Source: Paracoccus sediminicola (GTDB taxonomy: Bacteria; Pseudomonadota; Alphaproteobacteria; Rhodobacterales; Rhodobacteraceae). Taken from it: a stretch of 64,000 nt of DNA. Made by a program: the position numbers and the translations under genes. Positions 47,091-55,868 of this stretch are shown here, in pieces (the stretch's first letter is position 1; every line of letters starts with the position of its first letter). The stretch covers positions 2,083,501 to 2,147,500 of the forward strand of contig NZ_CP115768.1 in NCBI RefSeq assembly GCF_027912835.1, in the 5' to 3' direction. The notes under the pieces are model-generated. The model saw only the letters and a list, made by a program, of their open reading frames with translations, had not been told where the DNA came from and did no database searches.

Positions 47091-48701
47091 TTATTCGGCC
47101 GCGAACTGGTTCATCGTGTTGGCCTCGCCGCCCGCTTTCAGCGCACGGTCGCCGCCGACCATTTCCTTGAACGTGTCGCCCAGATCGGAACCCACCTCGT
47201 GCTGGTGCTTGACCGCCGAGATGCCGCGGCGGATTTCCTCGCGCTGCACCGTCTTGACGTAAGCGAGCATCTTGTCCTCGCCGAAGTAACCGCGCGACAG
47301 CTCGTCCATGGACTTTGCGGTCAGGTGGAAGGTCGGCAGGGTGATGAGGTTGTGGAACACGCCGGCACGGGTCGAGATATCGTGCTGGAAGTTCTGCAGA
47401 CGCGCGTCGGCTTCCTGACCCAGCTCGGTATCGTCAAATTCCGGCTTCATCAGCTCGTTCCCTTCCGGATAGTCACCGGCCTGGATCTTGCCTTCCTCGA
47501 TCCACTGGTCGCGGACCTGTTTGCGCAGGTTCAGCGTCCAGTTGAAGCTGGGCGAGTTGTTATAGGTCAGCTTGGCATTCGGCACGACCTCGCGGACCGC
47601 ATTCACCATGCCGGCGATTTCATCGACATTCGGGGTATCGGTCTCGATCCAGACCATATCGGCGCCACCTTCGGTCAGGTTAACGATGCAATCCTCGATC
47701 ACGCGATCACGGCCCGAGCCTTCCTTGAACGGAAACAGCCCGTTCGCCAGACGCTGCGGCTTCACGAATTCGCCGTTTTGGAACAGAGCCAGCTCGCCTT
47801 CCTGCATCGGGTTCTGATCGGTGATCGGCTCGGTCTTGAGCCATTTGATGTATTCCGCCGCCAGATCGCCCGGCTGCTGGCTGACCGGAACCTTCTGGGT
47901 CAGACCCGCGCCGAGACTGTCGGTCCGCGCCACGATCACACCGTCATCCACGCCCAGCTCTTCAAAGGCCAGACGGCAGGCGCGCAGCTTCTCGATGAAG
48001 TCCTCGCGCGGCACGGTGACCTTGCCGTCCTGGTGGCCGCACTGCTTGGCGTCGGACACCTGGTTTTCGATCTGAAGGCAGCAGGCACCGGCCTGGATGA
48101 GTTCCTTCGCCAGCAGATAGGTCGCGTGCTCATTGCCGAAGCCCGCGTCGATATCGGCGATGATCGGCACGACATGGGATTCGAAATTGTCGATCTTCTC
48201 GATGACAGCGTTGCGCGCCTCGTCATTTCCGGCGGTCTTCAGCTCCTTGAACAGGTCGTTCATGGCCACTTCATCGGCCTGACGCAGCGAGACATAGATC
48301 TCGCGGATCAGATCGGCGACGGCGGTCTTTTCGTGCATCGACTGGTCGGGCAGATGGCCCCAGGTGTTGCGCAGACCGGCAACCATCCAGCCCGACAGAT
48401 AGACATAGGCGCGCTTTGTGGTGCCGCGCAGGCGCTTGACCGACTTGATCATCTGCTGCGCGTGAAAGCCCGACCAGCAGCCCAGCGACTGGGTGGACAG
48501 CGTCGGATCGGCATCATAGGCCGCCATATCCTCGCGCATCACACTCGCCATGTGGCGCGCAATGTCGAGATGGGTGTCATAGCTGTTCTGGAGCTTCAGC
48601 TGCACGATGTCGTCGACGCTCACCCCGCCGGCGGTCTGACCCTTGGGGAAGCGCTTTTCGACATCAGCGCGCAGTTCGGCATAGCTCTTGCGGTGCGTCA
48701 T
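47091..48701 (-). CDS. aceA: Isocitrate lyase
   Basis: 536 residues, the long type of isocitrate lyase. Cleaves isocitrate to glyoxylate and succinate, opening the glyoxylate shunt for acetate use. The catalytic cysteine motif is KQCGH, with DIDAGFGN and the N-terminal LGCWSGFHAQQMIKS typical of this group. The ATG at 48701 (MTHRKSYAEL) has AAGGAGAG 8 bases upstream; the ORF start at 48716 is not used. It is divergent from ramB. Malate synthase is not in the window. Confidence 0.95.
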   Translation of the reverse strand: MTHRKSYAELRADVEKRFPKGQTAGGVSVDDIVQLKLQNSYDTHLDIARHMASVMREDMAAYDADPTLSTQSLGCWSGFHAQQMIKSVKRLRGTTKRAYVYLSGWMVAGLRNTWGHLPDQSMHEKTAVADLIREIYVSLRQADEVAMNDLFKELKTAGNDEARNAVIEKIDNFESHVVPIIADIDAGFGNEHATYLLAKELIQAGACCLQIENQVSDAKQCGHQDGKVTVPREDFIEKLRACRLAFEELGVDDGVIVARTDSLGAGLTQKVPVSQQPGDLAAEYIKWLKTEPITDQNPMQEGELALFQNGEFVKPQRLANGLFPFKEGSGRDRVIEDCIVNLTEGGADMVWIETDTPNVDEIAGMVNAVREVVPNAKLTYNNSPSFNWTLNLRKQVRDQWIEEGKIQAGDYPEGNELMKPEFDDTELGQEADARLQNFQHDISTRAGVFHNLITLPTFHLTAKSMDELSRGYFGEDKMLAYVKTVQREEIRRGISAVKHQHEVGSDLGDTFKEMVGGDRALKAGGEANTMNQFAAE

Positions 48702-48913
48702 GGTCTCTCCTTTCATGACATAATCCGGAAATCGGGATCGCGTGGCCGGTCACGACGCGTCGGCACAGGCCCTGCTTCAACCGGGCGAAACCGATCCCGG
48801 CGGCACGGCGCGGCAAGCGCGATGCGGCGGTTTGCGGTGGTCTGGCCCGTGGTCATGCTGGCGCCCCTTCGTGACAGGCAGTGTTTCGTTTCGCGGGTGA
48901 TTCCCCCGTCCCT

Positions 48914-48950
48914 ACAATTGTCACTCTAGTAATGTCATGCTGCATATGCA
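48914..48950. promoter_or_regulatory. Palindromes in the aceA-ramB divergent region
   Basis: Two perfect palindromes, ACAATTGT (48914-48921) and TGCATATGCA (48941-48950), lie in the AT-rich central part of the 324-bp gap. Either may be an operator for a regulator shared by both promoters; I cannot name one. Confidence 0.35.
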
Positions 48951-48985
48951 TTAGTCTGTTACGGGAATGAGGTCATTCTGTCACA

Positions 48986-49024
48986 TTTGTAAGTTTAGTT
49001 ACGTTTGTAATGTAAGGAATGTAA
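48986..49024. promoter_or_regulatory. Repeated TTTGTAA / AATGTAA elements before ramB
   Basis: TTTGTAA occurs at 48986-48992 and 49004-49010 (18-base period). TTAC-GTTT-GTAA (48999-49010) is an inverted repeat. AATGTAA follows at 49009-49015 and 49018-49024 (9-base period), ending next to the ramB ATG and overlapping its ribosome site AAGGA. The layout resembles the prpR operator region with a C-to-T change in the half-site. Confidence 0.55.
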
Positions 49025-49025
49025 C

Positions 49026-50459
49026 ATGGTGCGAGGCGAAAAGCTCATCATCGGCAAGCGGCTGAAAGTGCTGCGCACGACGTTGGGGCTGACACAGGCT
49101 CAGATGGCCGAACAGCTCGACGTGTCGCCAAGTTACATCACCCTGATCGAATCCGATCAGCGCCCCGCTTCGGCCAAGCTGCTGATGCGGCTGGCGCAGG
49201 TCTATGACCTGAACGTGGCCGAGCTGGCACCGGGCACCGACGCCCAGCTCGCCGCCGATTTCGAGGCGGCGCTCAAAGACCCATCGCTGGACACGGACGG
49301 GGTCAGCCGGGCCGAGATCGAGGCGGTGCTGCAAGCCTCGCCCCGCGTCGCCTCCGCGCTGGTCCGGCTGCAAGGCCGGCTGCGGGACGCGATGATGCGC
49401 GGTCAGGCGGAAAGCAATCCGCTCACCGATCGCAACAAGGTCGAGGCGCTGGCGCAGGTGGCAAAACCGGTCGAGCAGGTCCATGACTGGTTTTACGAGA
49501 ACCGCAACTATATCGACGCGCTCGACCGCGAGGCCGAGAAAGTGGCGATGTACAACCGGATCCATCGCGACGAAAGCGGGATGGGGCTGCACAAGATGCT
49601 CGCCGCGCATAGCATCCGCGTGCGCCGCCTGCCCGCCGCGGTGATGGGCGGCACGCTGCGCCGCTATGATCCGCACCGCAAGGAGTTGCTGCTGTCCGAG
49701 CTGCTCGACGCCGCCAGCCGCAGATTTCAGATCGCGGTGCTGCTGGCGCGGCTGAACCATCAGGATCTGATCGAGCAGGTCATGTCCGACGCCGAGCTGG
49801 AAGGCGACGCCTCGCGCAGCCTTGCCCGCGTCAGCCTGGCGAACTACTTCGCCGCCGCGCTTCTGATGCCCTATCAGCCCTTCCTCGCCGCCTGCGAATC
49901 CGAGCGCTACGACATCGAGGTGGTCAGCCATCGCTTCGGGACCAGCTTCGAGCAGACCACGCACCGCATGACCACGCTGCAACGGCAAGAGGCGCGCGGC
50001 ATCCCGTTTTTCTTCGTGCGGATCGACCGGGCGGGCAATGTCTCGAAACGCTTCAGCGCCGGGCGCTTCCCATTCTCGCGCTTCGGGGGGACCTGCCCGC
50101 TCTGGAATATCCATGCGGCCTTTGAAACGCCTGGCCGCATTCACACCCAACTCATCCGGATGCCAGAGGGAACGCGCTATTTCTCGGTCGCGCGCACTGT
50201 GACCCGTGCAGGGGGCAGCGCCCAGGCACCGGCACCGCGTCTTGCGGTCGGGCTCGGCTGCGACGTGACCTTTGCGCCGCGTCTTATCTATGCCGACAGC
50301 ATCGATCTGGAACGCGCCGAACCAACCGATATCGGGCTGAACTGCTTCCTCTGCGAACGCCAGAACTGCGCCTCGCGGGCGCAGGCACCGATCAACCGCA
50401 ACCTCGCGGTCAACGAACTGGAACGAAGTGTCGCTTTGTTCAGTTTTGAAACCGAATAG
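49026..50459 (+). CDS. ramB: ScfR-family regulator RamB, probable controller of isocitrate lyase
   Basis: 477 residues with the same architecture as prpR in this window: XRE helix-turn-helix (LRTTLGLTQAQMAEQLDVSPSYITLIESDQRP), an ImmA/IrrE-like centre, and DUF2083 with FFFVRIDRAGNVSKRFSAG and CFLCERQNC (C440, C443, C448). In Paracoccus denitrificans and actinobacteria a RamB regulator controls aceA; here it is divergent from aceA, which supports the name. It probably senses an acyl-CoA from acetate assimilation. Overlapping repeats at its start suggest autoregulation. Confidence 0.88.
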   Translation: MVRGEKLIIGKRLKVLRTTLGLTQAQMAEQLDVSPSYITLIESDQRPASAKLLMRLAQVYDLNVAELAPGTDAQLAADFEAALKDPSLDTDGVSRAEIEAVLQASPRVASALVRLQGRLRDAMMRGQAESNPLTDRNKVEALAQVAKPVEQVHDWFYENRNYIDALDREAEKVAMYNRIHRDESGMGLHKMLAAHSIRVRRLPAAVMGGTLRRYDPHRKELLLSELLDAASRRFQIAVLLARLNHQDLIEQVMSDAELEGDASRSLARVSLANYFAAALLMPYQPFLAACESERYDIEVVSHRFGTSFEQTTHRMTTLQRQEARGIPFFFVRIDRAGNVSKRFSAGRFPFSRFGGTCPLWNIHAAFETPGRIHTQLIRMPEGTRYFSVARTVTRAGGSAQAPAPRLAVGLGCDVTFAPRLIYADSIDLERAEPTDIGLNCFLCERQNCASRAQAPINRNLAVNELERSVALFSFETE

Positions 50460-51421
50460 AAACCGCTATACTCACGCCATCCTGAGCCTTGCCGGAGTTC
50501 GGCTCGCCGCAGCTCCCTCAAACCGCGGCCGCGCGGCGACCATCGTCACGACGCACGAGCCGGACCCCGGCAAGATCCACACCCGGCAAGGCCGCCTTGG
50601 CCCGGATGCCCGCGCAACGCGAGGCACCAAGGATGCCGCATGCCGGATTTGGATGTCGATCTGGATCTTTCCGCCCTCATAGAGATAGATGATCATATCA
50701 TCAAATCTTTTCCGTGTCTTATGCGGTTTTCTGCCGCTGGCAGCACCATTTCCGCGCAGTGACGGAAAGGCCGGGTCTGCTCTGGCCGGTCGGCCATCGC
50801 ACCAATCCCAGCGCAACCGGCCTGTCGTGATCTGTTGACGCGCGGTGCACGCATGTCACTGCGCCAAAAATGCCGTGAGCTGCGCGGTCGCCAGATCGTC
50901 TGCACCGGGTTCGGGCTGCAACATTTCCGGTGTTGCCGACTGGGCCAATTTTCCGCGCAGCTCCGGGACCCCTCGCGAACCGGGTGCGATCCCGATCCCG
51001 CTCAGAGGGGTTTGCCAACTTCCACACGCCCTAAGCGCGGCCTTTCCTCAGGGCATTCACCCAGTGTTCCGGGCAGCGCCGTCAGATTCCGGATGCGGCA
51101 TTCCCAAAGCCATGAACCGACTGTTCAATGCGACTCATCCAATACAAACATTATACGGCAAACCCGACGAATCGCCGCATTCTTCCGTTTGCTTCCGGCC
51201 GCTTAGGCGGAGATCGGCGAAAAGCAGCCGATCCGTTCCACCCCTCGGCGCCAGTAATCGCAGCCGCCGCGGCTCTCGCTCGCCGTGCGCAAAAGCCCTC
51301 CGGCACAACCCTCTTGCCCGACCTCGCGCACGGTGCAAACCTTTCCCTGTAATCTGCCACCGCCGCGCAGCGCGCCCGATTGTGATCTGCCGCATATTTA
51401 TCCGCAGCATTGGAGAGAGAC
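50460..51421. other. Gene-poor stretch between ramB and the M20 amidohydrolase
   Basis: About 960 bp without a convincing gene. Open frames on both strands are Arg/Pro/Ser-rich and lack family features. One short ORF with a good ribosome site (50640-50762) is listed separately. From ~51110 to 51190 the composition turns AT-richer, as expected for promoter DNA of the amidohydrolase gene. No repeat, tRNA or insertion-sequence end was seen. Confidence 0.6.
50640..50762 (+). CDS. Possible 40-residue peptide gene
   Basis: MPDLDVDLDLSALIEIDDHI starts a 40-residue ORF with AGGA six bases before the ATG. The first half is strongly acidic with alternating Asp-Leu residues, the rest is neutral (KSFPCLMRFSAAG). 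No family is recognised. The only support is the ribosome site, the isolated position and a non-random acidic pattern, so it may be a chance ORF. Confidence 0.25.
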   Translation: MPDLDVDLDLSALIEIDDHIIKSFPCLMRFSAAGSTISAQ

Positions 51422-52741
51422 ATGAAAACCATGAAAACCCCAAGACACGCAGCCCTTCTTTGCGGTGTGGCGCTGGCCCTCTTCGCCACGCACCCCGCCT
51501 CTGCGCAGGATAGCGAACGCATCAACACGCTCTCCGCGGAGATCGAGCAGAAGGTCATCGACTGGCGCCGCGACATTCACCAGAATCCCGAACTCGGCAA
51601 TCAGGAGACCCGCACTGCGGGGCTGGTTGCCGAACACCTGAAGGCGCTGGGTTACGAGGTCACCGAAAATGTCGGCGTGACCGGCGTCGTTGCCGTGCTG
51701 CAAGGCGGCCAGCCGGGTCCGGTCGTCGCGCTGCGCGCCGATATGGACGCGCTGCCGGTGGAGGAGCAGACCGGATTGCCCTTTGCATCATCCGTGAAGA
51801 CCGAATGGAACGGCGAAGAGGTCGGCGTCATGCATGCCTGCGGCCATGACGCCCATGTGGCCATGCTGATGGGCGCGGCCGAGGTCTTTGCCGGGATGCA
51901 GGAGGACCTGAAAGGCACTGTGAAGCTGATCTTCCAACCCGCCGAGGAAGGCATCCCCGGCCCGGACGAGGCCGGTGCCCGCGCGATGATGTCCGAGGGC
52001 GCGCTGGAGAACCCGAAGCCGGACGCCATTTTTGCGCTGCATGTCGGCACCGCGACCCCGACGGGGACACTCGGCTATCGTGCCGGCCCGATCCTCGCAT
52101 CGTCGGATACCTATGATCTGACGGTTACCGGCCAGCAGACTCACGGCGCGGTGCCCTGGGGCGGGGTCGATCCCATTGTCATCGCGTCGCAGATCGTCAT
52201 GGGCTTCCAGACCATCGTCAGCCGCCAGATCGACCTGACGCTGCAACCTGCCGTGGTCACGGTTGGCACATTCGACGCCGGCACGCGCTATAATATCGTG
52301 CCGGGCGAGGCGGTGCTGACCGGCACGGTGCGCACCTATGACGAAGAGATGCGCAGCTTTATCAAGGAACGTATGGACCAGATCGCCACGCAGATCGCCG
52401 AGGCCAATGGCGGCTCTGCCGAGCTGAACTTCGAGCCGGACGCCTATGCGACCACGATCAACGACCCGGAGCTGACAGCCGCGATGCTCCCTTCGCTGGA
52501 CAAGGTAGAGGGCGCGACTCCGCTGGAGATCGGACAGCAGACACCGTCCGAGGATTTCTCGTTCTATGCGCAGGAAGTGCCGGGGCTGTTCATGATGCTG
52601 GGCGCCACGCCGCCCGATGCCGATCCGTCAGAAGTGGCGCCGAACCATTCGCCGCTTTTCCAGATCGACGAGGGTGCATTGCTGGTTGGGGTGCGCACCC
52701 TGGTCACGCTGACGACGGATTACATGGAGATGAACAGCTAA
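51422..52741 (+). CDS. Secreted M20-family amidohydrolase (amino-acylase/hippurate hydrolase-like)
   Basis: 439 residues. A signal peptide (MKTMKTPRHAALLCGVALAL, cleaved near HPASAQ) precedes a complete M20 domain: RRDIHQNPELGNQE, ALRADMDALPVEE, HACGHDAHVAML and FQPAEEGIPG contain the dinuclear metal ligands. PEDF/SEDFSFYAQEVPG near the end holds a further conserved ligand position. These enzymes deacylate N-acyl amino acids; periplasmic location is unusual for the family but seen in proteobacteria. GGAGAG lies before the ATG. Convergent with the GS-like gene. Confidence 0.88.
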   Translation: MKTMKTPRHAALLCGVALALFATHPASAQDSERINTLSAEIEQKVIDWRRDIHQNPELGNQETRTAGLVAEHLKALGYEVTENVGVTGVVAVLQGGQPGPVVALRADMDALPVEEQTGLPFASSVKTEWNGEEVGVMHACGHDAHVAMLMGAAEVFAGMQEDLKGTVKLIFQPAEEGIPGPDEAGARAMMSEGALENPKPDAIFALHVGTATPTGTLGYRAGPILASSDTYDLTVTGQQTHGAVPWGGVDPIVIASQIVMGFQTIVSRQIDLTLQPAVVTVGTFDAGTRYNIVPGEAVLTGTVRTYDEEMRSFIKERMDQIATQIAEANGGSAELNFEPDAYATTINDPELTAAMLPSLDKVEGATPLEIGQQTPSEDFSFYAQEVPGLFMMLGATPPDADPSEVAPNHSPLFQIDEGALLVGVRTLVTLTTDYMEMNS

Positions 52742-52789
52742 GATCTTGGCATCGCGCTGCGCGACGACCGCGCAGCGCCTTGCGGCAGG

Positions 52790-54121
52790 TCACACCGTGT
52801 CGAGATAAAGCTCGATCGTTTCTTCATCGGTCAGCTCGGCCATGTAATGCAGCTCTTGCCGCTTGGTCATGACGTAGTTGTCGATGAGATGTTGCGGGAA
52901 GATGCGTTTGATCTCGTCGCAGCGCTCGAATGCGGTGATTGCTTCGGACCAGGTGCCGGGAAGCTGTTCCAGACCCTTGTCATAGGCGTTGCCCTCGAAT
53001 GGGGGCGGCGGCTCCTGCGCGTCTTCGATCCCGTTCAGCGCCGCGCCGAGTATCGCCGCGATCATCAGATAGGGGTTCACATCGCCCCCAGCCACGCGAT
53101 GCTCGATCCGGCGTGCCTTCGGTCCGGAGGCCGGGATGCGGATCGCCGCGGTCCGGTTCTCATAGGCCCAGCCGATCCCGGTCGGCGCATGGGCATTCGG
53201 CACCAGCCGGTCATAGCTGTTTTCATGCGGTGCAAAGATCAGGGTCGAGCCGGGCATGGCACGGGTCAGCCCGGCCACGGCGTGCCGCAGCGTGTCCGAC
53301 CCCCTGGGGCCGCCATCATCGAAGACATTGCGCCCCTCGGAGTCGAGCAGCGAGAAATGCATGTGCAGCCCCGATCCCGACCAGACATCATAGGGCTTGG
53401 CCATGAAGCTGGCGGCAAAGCCGAATTGCCGCGCCACGCCCTTGGTCAGCATCTTGAACAGCCAGGCATCATCCGCGGCCTTCAGCGGGTCGTCCTGATG
53501 CATCATGTTGATCTCGAACTGCCCGAGCGCGGCCTCGGAAATCGCGGTGTCGGCCGGGATGTCCATCTCTTCGCAGGAATCGTAGAGCCGGGTGAAAAAC
53601 TGGTCGAACGCATCCAGGGCGCGCAGCGACAACGTCTCGGCCCCGGTGCGGCGCTTGCCGGATCGCGGAGAGGGCGGCACGCGCAGCGTCTTGCCTGAAT
53701 CGTCGATGATGAAGAATTCCATCTCGGTGGCGACGACAGGGGTCAGCCCGGCCGCCTTGTAACGGTCCACCACACGGGCCAGCGCCTGACGCGGATCGCC
53801 CTCATAGGGGCGGCCATCGGGGTGGAACATCCAGATCGGCAGCAGGGCCGAGGGCGCTGCCAGCCACGGCATCGGCATGAAGCCGCGTTCGGTCGGCATC
53901 AGCAGCGCATCGGGATCGCCGGTTTCGAAGACCAGCGGGCTGTCCTCGATATCCTCGCCCCAGATATCCATGTTCAGCACCGAATAGGGGAACTTCGTCC
54001 CCTCGGTGAGCAATTTCGAAGCAAAGCGCGCCGGAACGCGCTTGCCGCGCGGCACGCCGTTCAGATCGGCCGCGGCGACGCGGATGGTGCGCATTTCGGG
54101 GTGTTCGGCAAGCCAGCTCAC
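52790..54121 (-). CDS. Glutamine synthetase-like gamma-glutamyl-amine ligase, copy 1
   Basis: 443 residues of the glutamine synthetase fold, PuuA-like branch. EMEFFIID, GQFEINMMHQDDPLKAADD, GSGLHMHFSLL and PNAHAPTGIGWAYENRTAAIRIP are the catalytic and ATP-binding regions. The protein lacks an obvious adenylylation-site region and is short, so it is unlikely to be the ammonia-assimilating GlnA. Probable role: glutamylation of putrescine or another amine. Three bases downstream of the ABC permease, in the same operon. Confidence 0.85.
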   Translation of the reverse strand: MSWLAEHPEMRTIRVAAADLNGVPRGKRVPARFASKLLTEGTKFPYSVLNMDIWGEDIEDSPLVFETGDPDALLMPTERGFMPMPWLAAPSALLPIWMFHPDGRPYEGDPRQALARVVDRYKAAGLTPVVATEMEFFIIDDSGKTLRVPPSPRSGKRRTGAETLSLRALDAFDQFFTRLYDSCEEMDIPADTAISEAALGQFEINMMHQDDPLKAADDAWLFKMLTKGVARQFGFAASFMAKPYDVWSGSGLHMHFSLLDSEGRNVFDDGGPRGSDTLRHAVAGLTRAMPGSTLIFAPHENSYDRLVPNAHAPTGIGWAYENRTAAIRIPASGPKARRIEHRVAGGDVNPYLMIAAILGAALNGIEDAQEPPPPFEGNAYDKGLEQLPGTWSEAITAFERCDEIKRIFPQHLIDNYVMTKRQELHYMAELTDEETIELYLDTV

Positions 54122-54124
54122 ATG

Positions 54125-54949
54125 TCACCTGATCAGTTGAGGCCGATAGCGGAGACGCCGCGCGGCCCCCGGAAGATGCCGGTTCAGGCGGCGGTTGACC
54201 AGCCCGAACAGCGAAATCAGAAGCAGCGTCAGAAGGATGAAATAGGCCGCCGCGATGGGATAGGCCACGAAGGGGTTGAAGGTCTTGTCGGCAAAGAAAT
54301 TCGCGTAATACAGCGCGTCGCCCTGCTGCGCGAATGCCGGGAAACCCGAAAAAAACACCAGCGTCGTGGCATGAAACAGAAAGATCGCCTCGTTCGTATA
54401 GGCGGGCCAGGCCAGCCTCATCATCGTCGGCCAGACCACGCGGCGAAAGCGATGCCAACCGGTCAGCCCATAGGCATCCGCCGCCTCCAGATCGCCCTTC
54501 GGGACGGATTGCAGCGCGCCGAAGAAGATCTCGGCGGAATAGGCGGCGGTGTTCAGGATCAGCACAATCAGCGCCCCGGCCCAGGCCTTGGTCAGCCAGC
54601 CGGTTGCCACGGTGATGCCGAAGATCTCGATCCCCGCGCGCGGCAACAGCACGAAAAGCTGATAGGCGAGGAAAAACTGGATAAACAGCGGGCTGCCCCG
54701 GAAAACGAAGATGAACAGCTCTGCCGGTTTGCGCAGCCAGGGCGAATCGGCGGCTTTCGCGACGGCCAGCCCGTTGGCTAGGCAGAAACCGATGAGCAGG
54801 GCGAGGACGCCGAAATAGATATTCCAGATCAGCCCCGAGCCGATCAGCGTGAACTGTGTGCACAGATCGAACTCGGTCCGTGGCAGCAAACGCTCGCCGA
54901 TGCCGATCGCGCGCAGCCCGTAATCGCTCAGGATCTGCACACAGCTCAT
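54125..54949 (-). CDS. ABC transporter permease (polar amino-acid/amine type), subunit 2
   Basis: 274 residues of the HisM/GlnP permease family. Five to six membrane helices; AYSAEIFFGALQSVPKGDLEAADAYG is the EAA-type loop that contacts the ATPase. The ATG at 54949 overlaps the stop of the preceding permease gene by 4 bp. Works with the partner permease, binding protein and ATPase encoded upstream on this strand. Substrate is probably a basic or polyamine-like amine, from context. Confidence 0.88.
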   Translation of the reverse strand: MSCVQILSDYGLRAIGIGERLLPRTEFDLCTQFTLIGSGLIWNIYFGVLALLIGFCLANGLAVAKAADSPWLRKPAELFIFVFRGSPLFIQFFLAYQLFVLLPRAGIEIFGITVATGWLTKAWAGALIVLILNTAAYSAEIFFGALQSVPKGDLEAADAYGLTGWHRFRRVVWPTMMRLAWPAYTNEAIFLFHATTLVFFSGFPAFAQQGDALYYANFFADKTFNPFVAYPIAAAYFILLTLLLISLFGLVNRRLNRHLPGAARRLRYRPQLIR

Positions 54950-55824
54950 GCGGCCGCCTTCCGCAGTGCTTCGCCCGCCATGGTCGACTGACCCAGCGAA
55001 AGCCGCCGTCTGACCCGGCGCAGGATCCGCTCGGAGATCCAGGTCATGAACAGGTAGAAGACGAGGATGGCGAGGAAGTAATAGAGCCTCCAGTCGGGAT
55101 GCGGATAGGTGAAGGCGCTGGTTTTCGACCCGCCCAGTTCGCGCGCCCAATAGACGATATCCTCGACACCCAGCAGGAACAGAAGCGGTGTCGCCTTGAT
55201 GAGGATCATCCAAAGATTGGACAGGCCCGGAACCGCATAGGACCACATTTGCGGGATCAACACGCGCCGGTTCACCTGACGCCGCGACATGCCGTAAGCC
55301 TCGGCCGTTTCCAGCTGGCTGCGAGGCACCGCGTTCATCGCACCATAGAGCACGTTCGCCGCGAATGCGCCGAAGACGATCGAGAAGGCAAGGATCGCAA
55401 GAAACATGCCGTAGGAATCATGCACCCATTCCGGGCTTGCGGCGCGAGGCAGCTTCGCGGCCTCGCAGACGATGAAGTCATTGCCTTGCCGGACCGGAAC
55501 GGACGTATCGCAGGACACCCGCGATCGGAGATATTCAAAAAACTGATCAAGCGCGATCGGCACGAACATGAAGAAGATTACATCCGGCACGCCGCGCACC
55601 ATCGCGGTGTATGTCTTGCCGAACCAGCGCAGCGGCGCGATATGCGAGCGCGCCGCCAATGCGCCCCCGAAACCGAAAAGCAGAGCGACGGGCGCGGTCA
55701 CGGCAAGAAGGAACAGCACCGTGCCGAAGCTCGCATAGAACATCATATGCGTGCCGGATGTCAGATAGCATGACAGCCAGGTCAGACCTTCCAGCGATTT
55801 CGGATCGGCGCAATATTCGAACAT
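54946..55824 (-). CDS. ABC transporter permease (polar amino-acid/amine type), subunit 1
   Basis: 292 residues, HisQ-like. ANVLYGAMNAVPRSQLETAEAYGMSRRQ is the EAA-type loop, and GVPDVIFFMFVPIALDQF is family-typical. Cysteines at residues 5 and 19 and two more in a periplasmic loop (SCDTSV, VCEAAK) are unusual for this family and may form a disulfide. 44 bases downstream of the substrate-binding gene. Confidence 0.87.
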   Translation of the reverse strand: MFEYCADPKSLEGLTWLSCYLTSGTHMMFYASFGTVLFLLAVTAPVALLFGFGGALAARSHIAPLRWFGKTYTAMVRGVPDVIFFMFVPIALDQFFEYLRSRVSCDTSVPVRQGNDFIVCEAAKLPRAASPEWVHDSYGMFLAILAFSIVFGAFAANVLYGAMNAVPRSQLETAEAYGMSRRQVNRRVLIPQMWSYAVPGLSNLWMILIKATPLLFLLGVEDIVYWARELGGSKTSAFTYPHPDWRLYYFLAILVFYLFMTWISERILRRVRRRLSLGQSTMAGEALRKAAA

Positions 55825-55868
55825 CGGTGTCGCGCCCCGCCGTCACGATAGGCGGCGGGGCGTCATCC

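Noticed and set aside
50472..50816. Minus-strand ORF that could be a transposase remnant
   Set aside because: No transposase motif, no inverted terminal repeats and no target duplication could be found around it.
50845..51513. 222-residue plus-strand ORF in the gene-poor stretch
   Set aside because: Ser/Arg/Pro-rich with no family pattern; it overlaps the amidohydrolase signal sequence in another frame.
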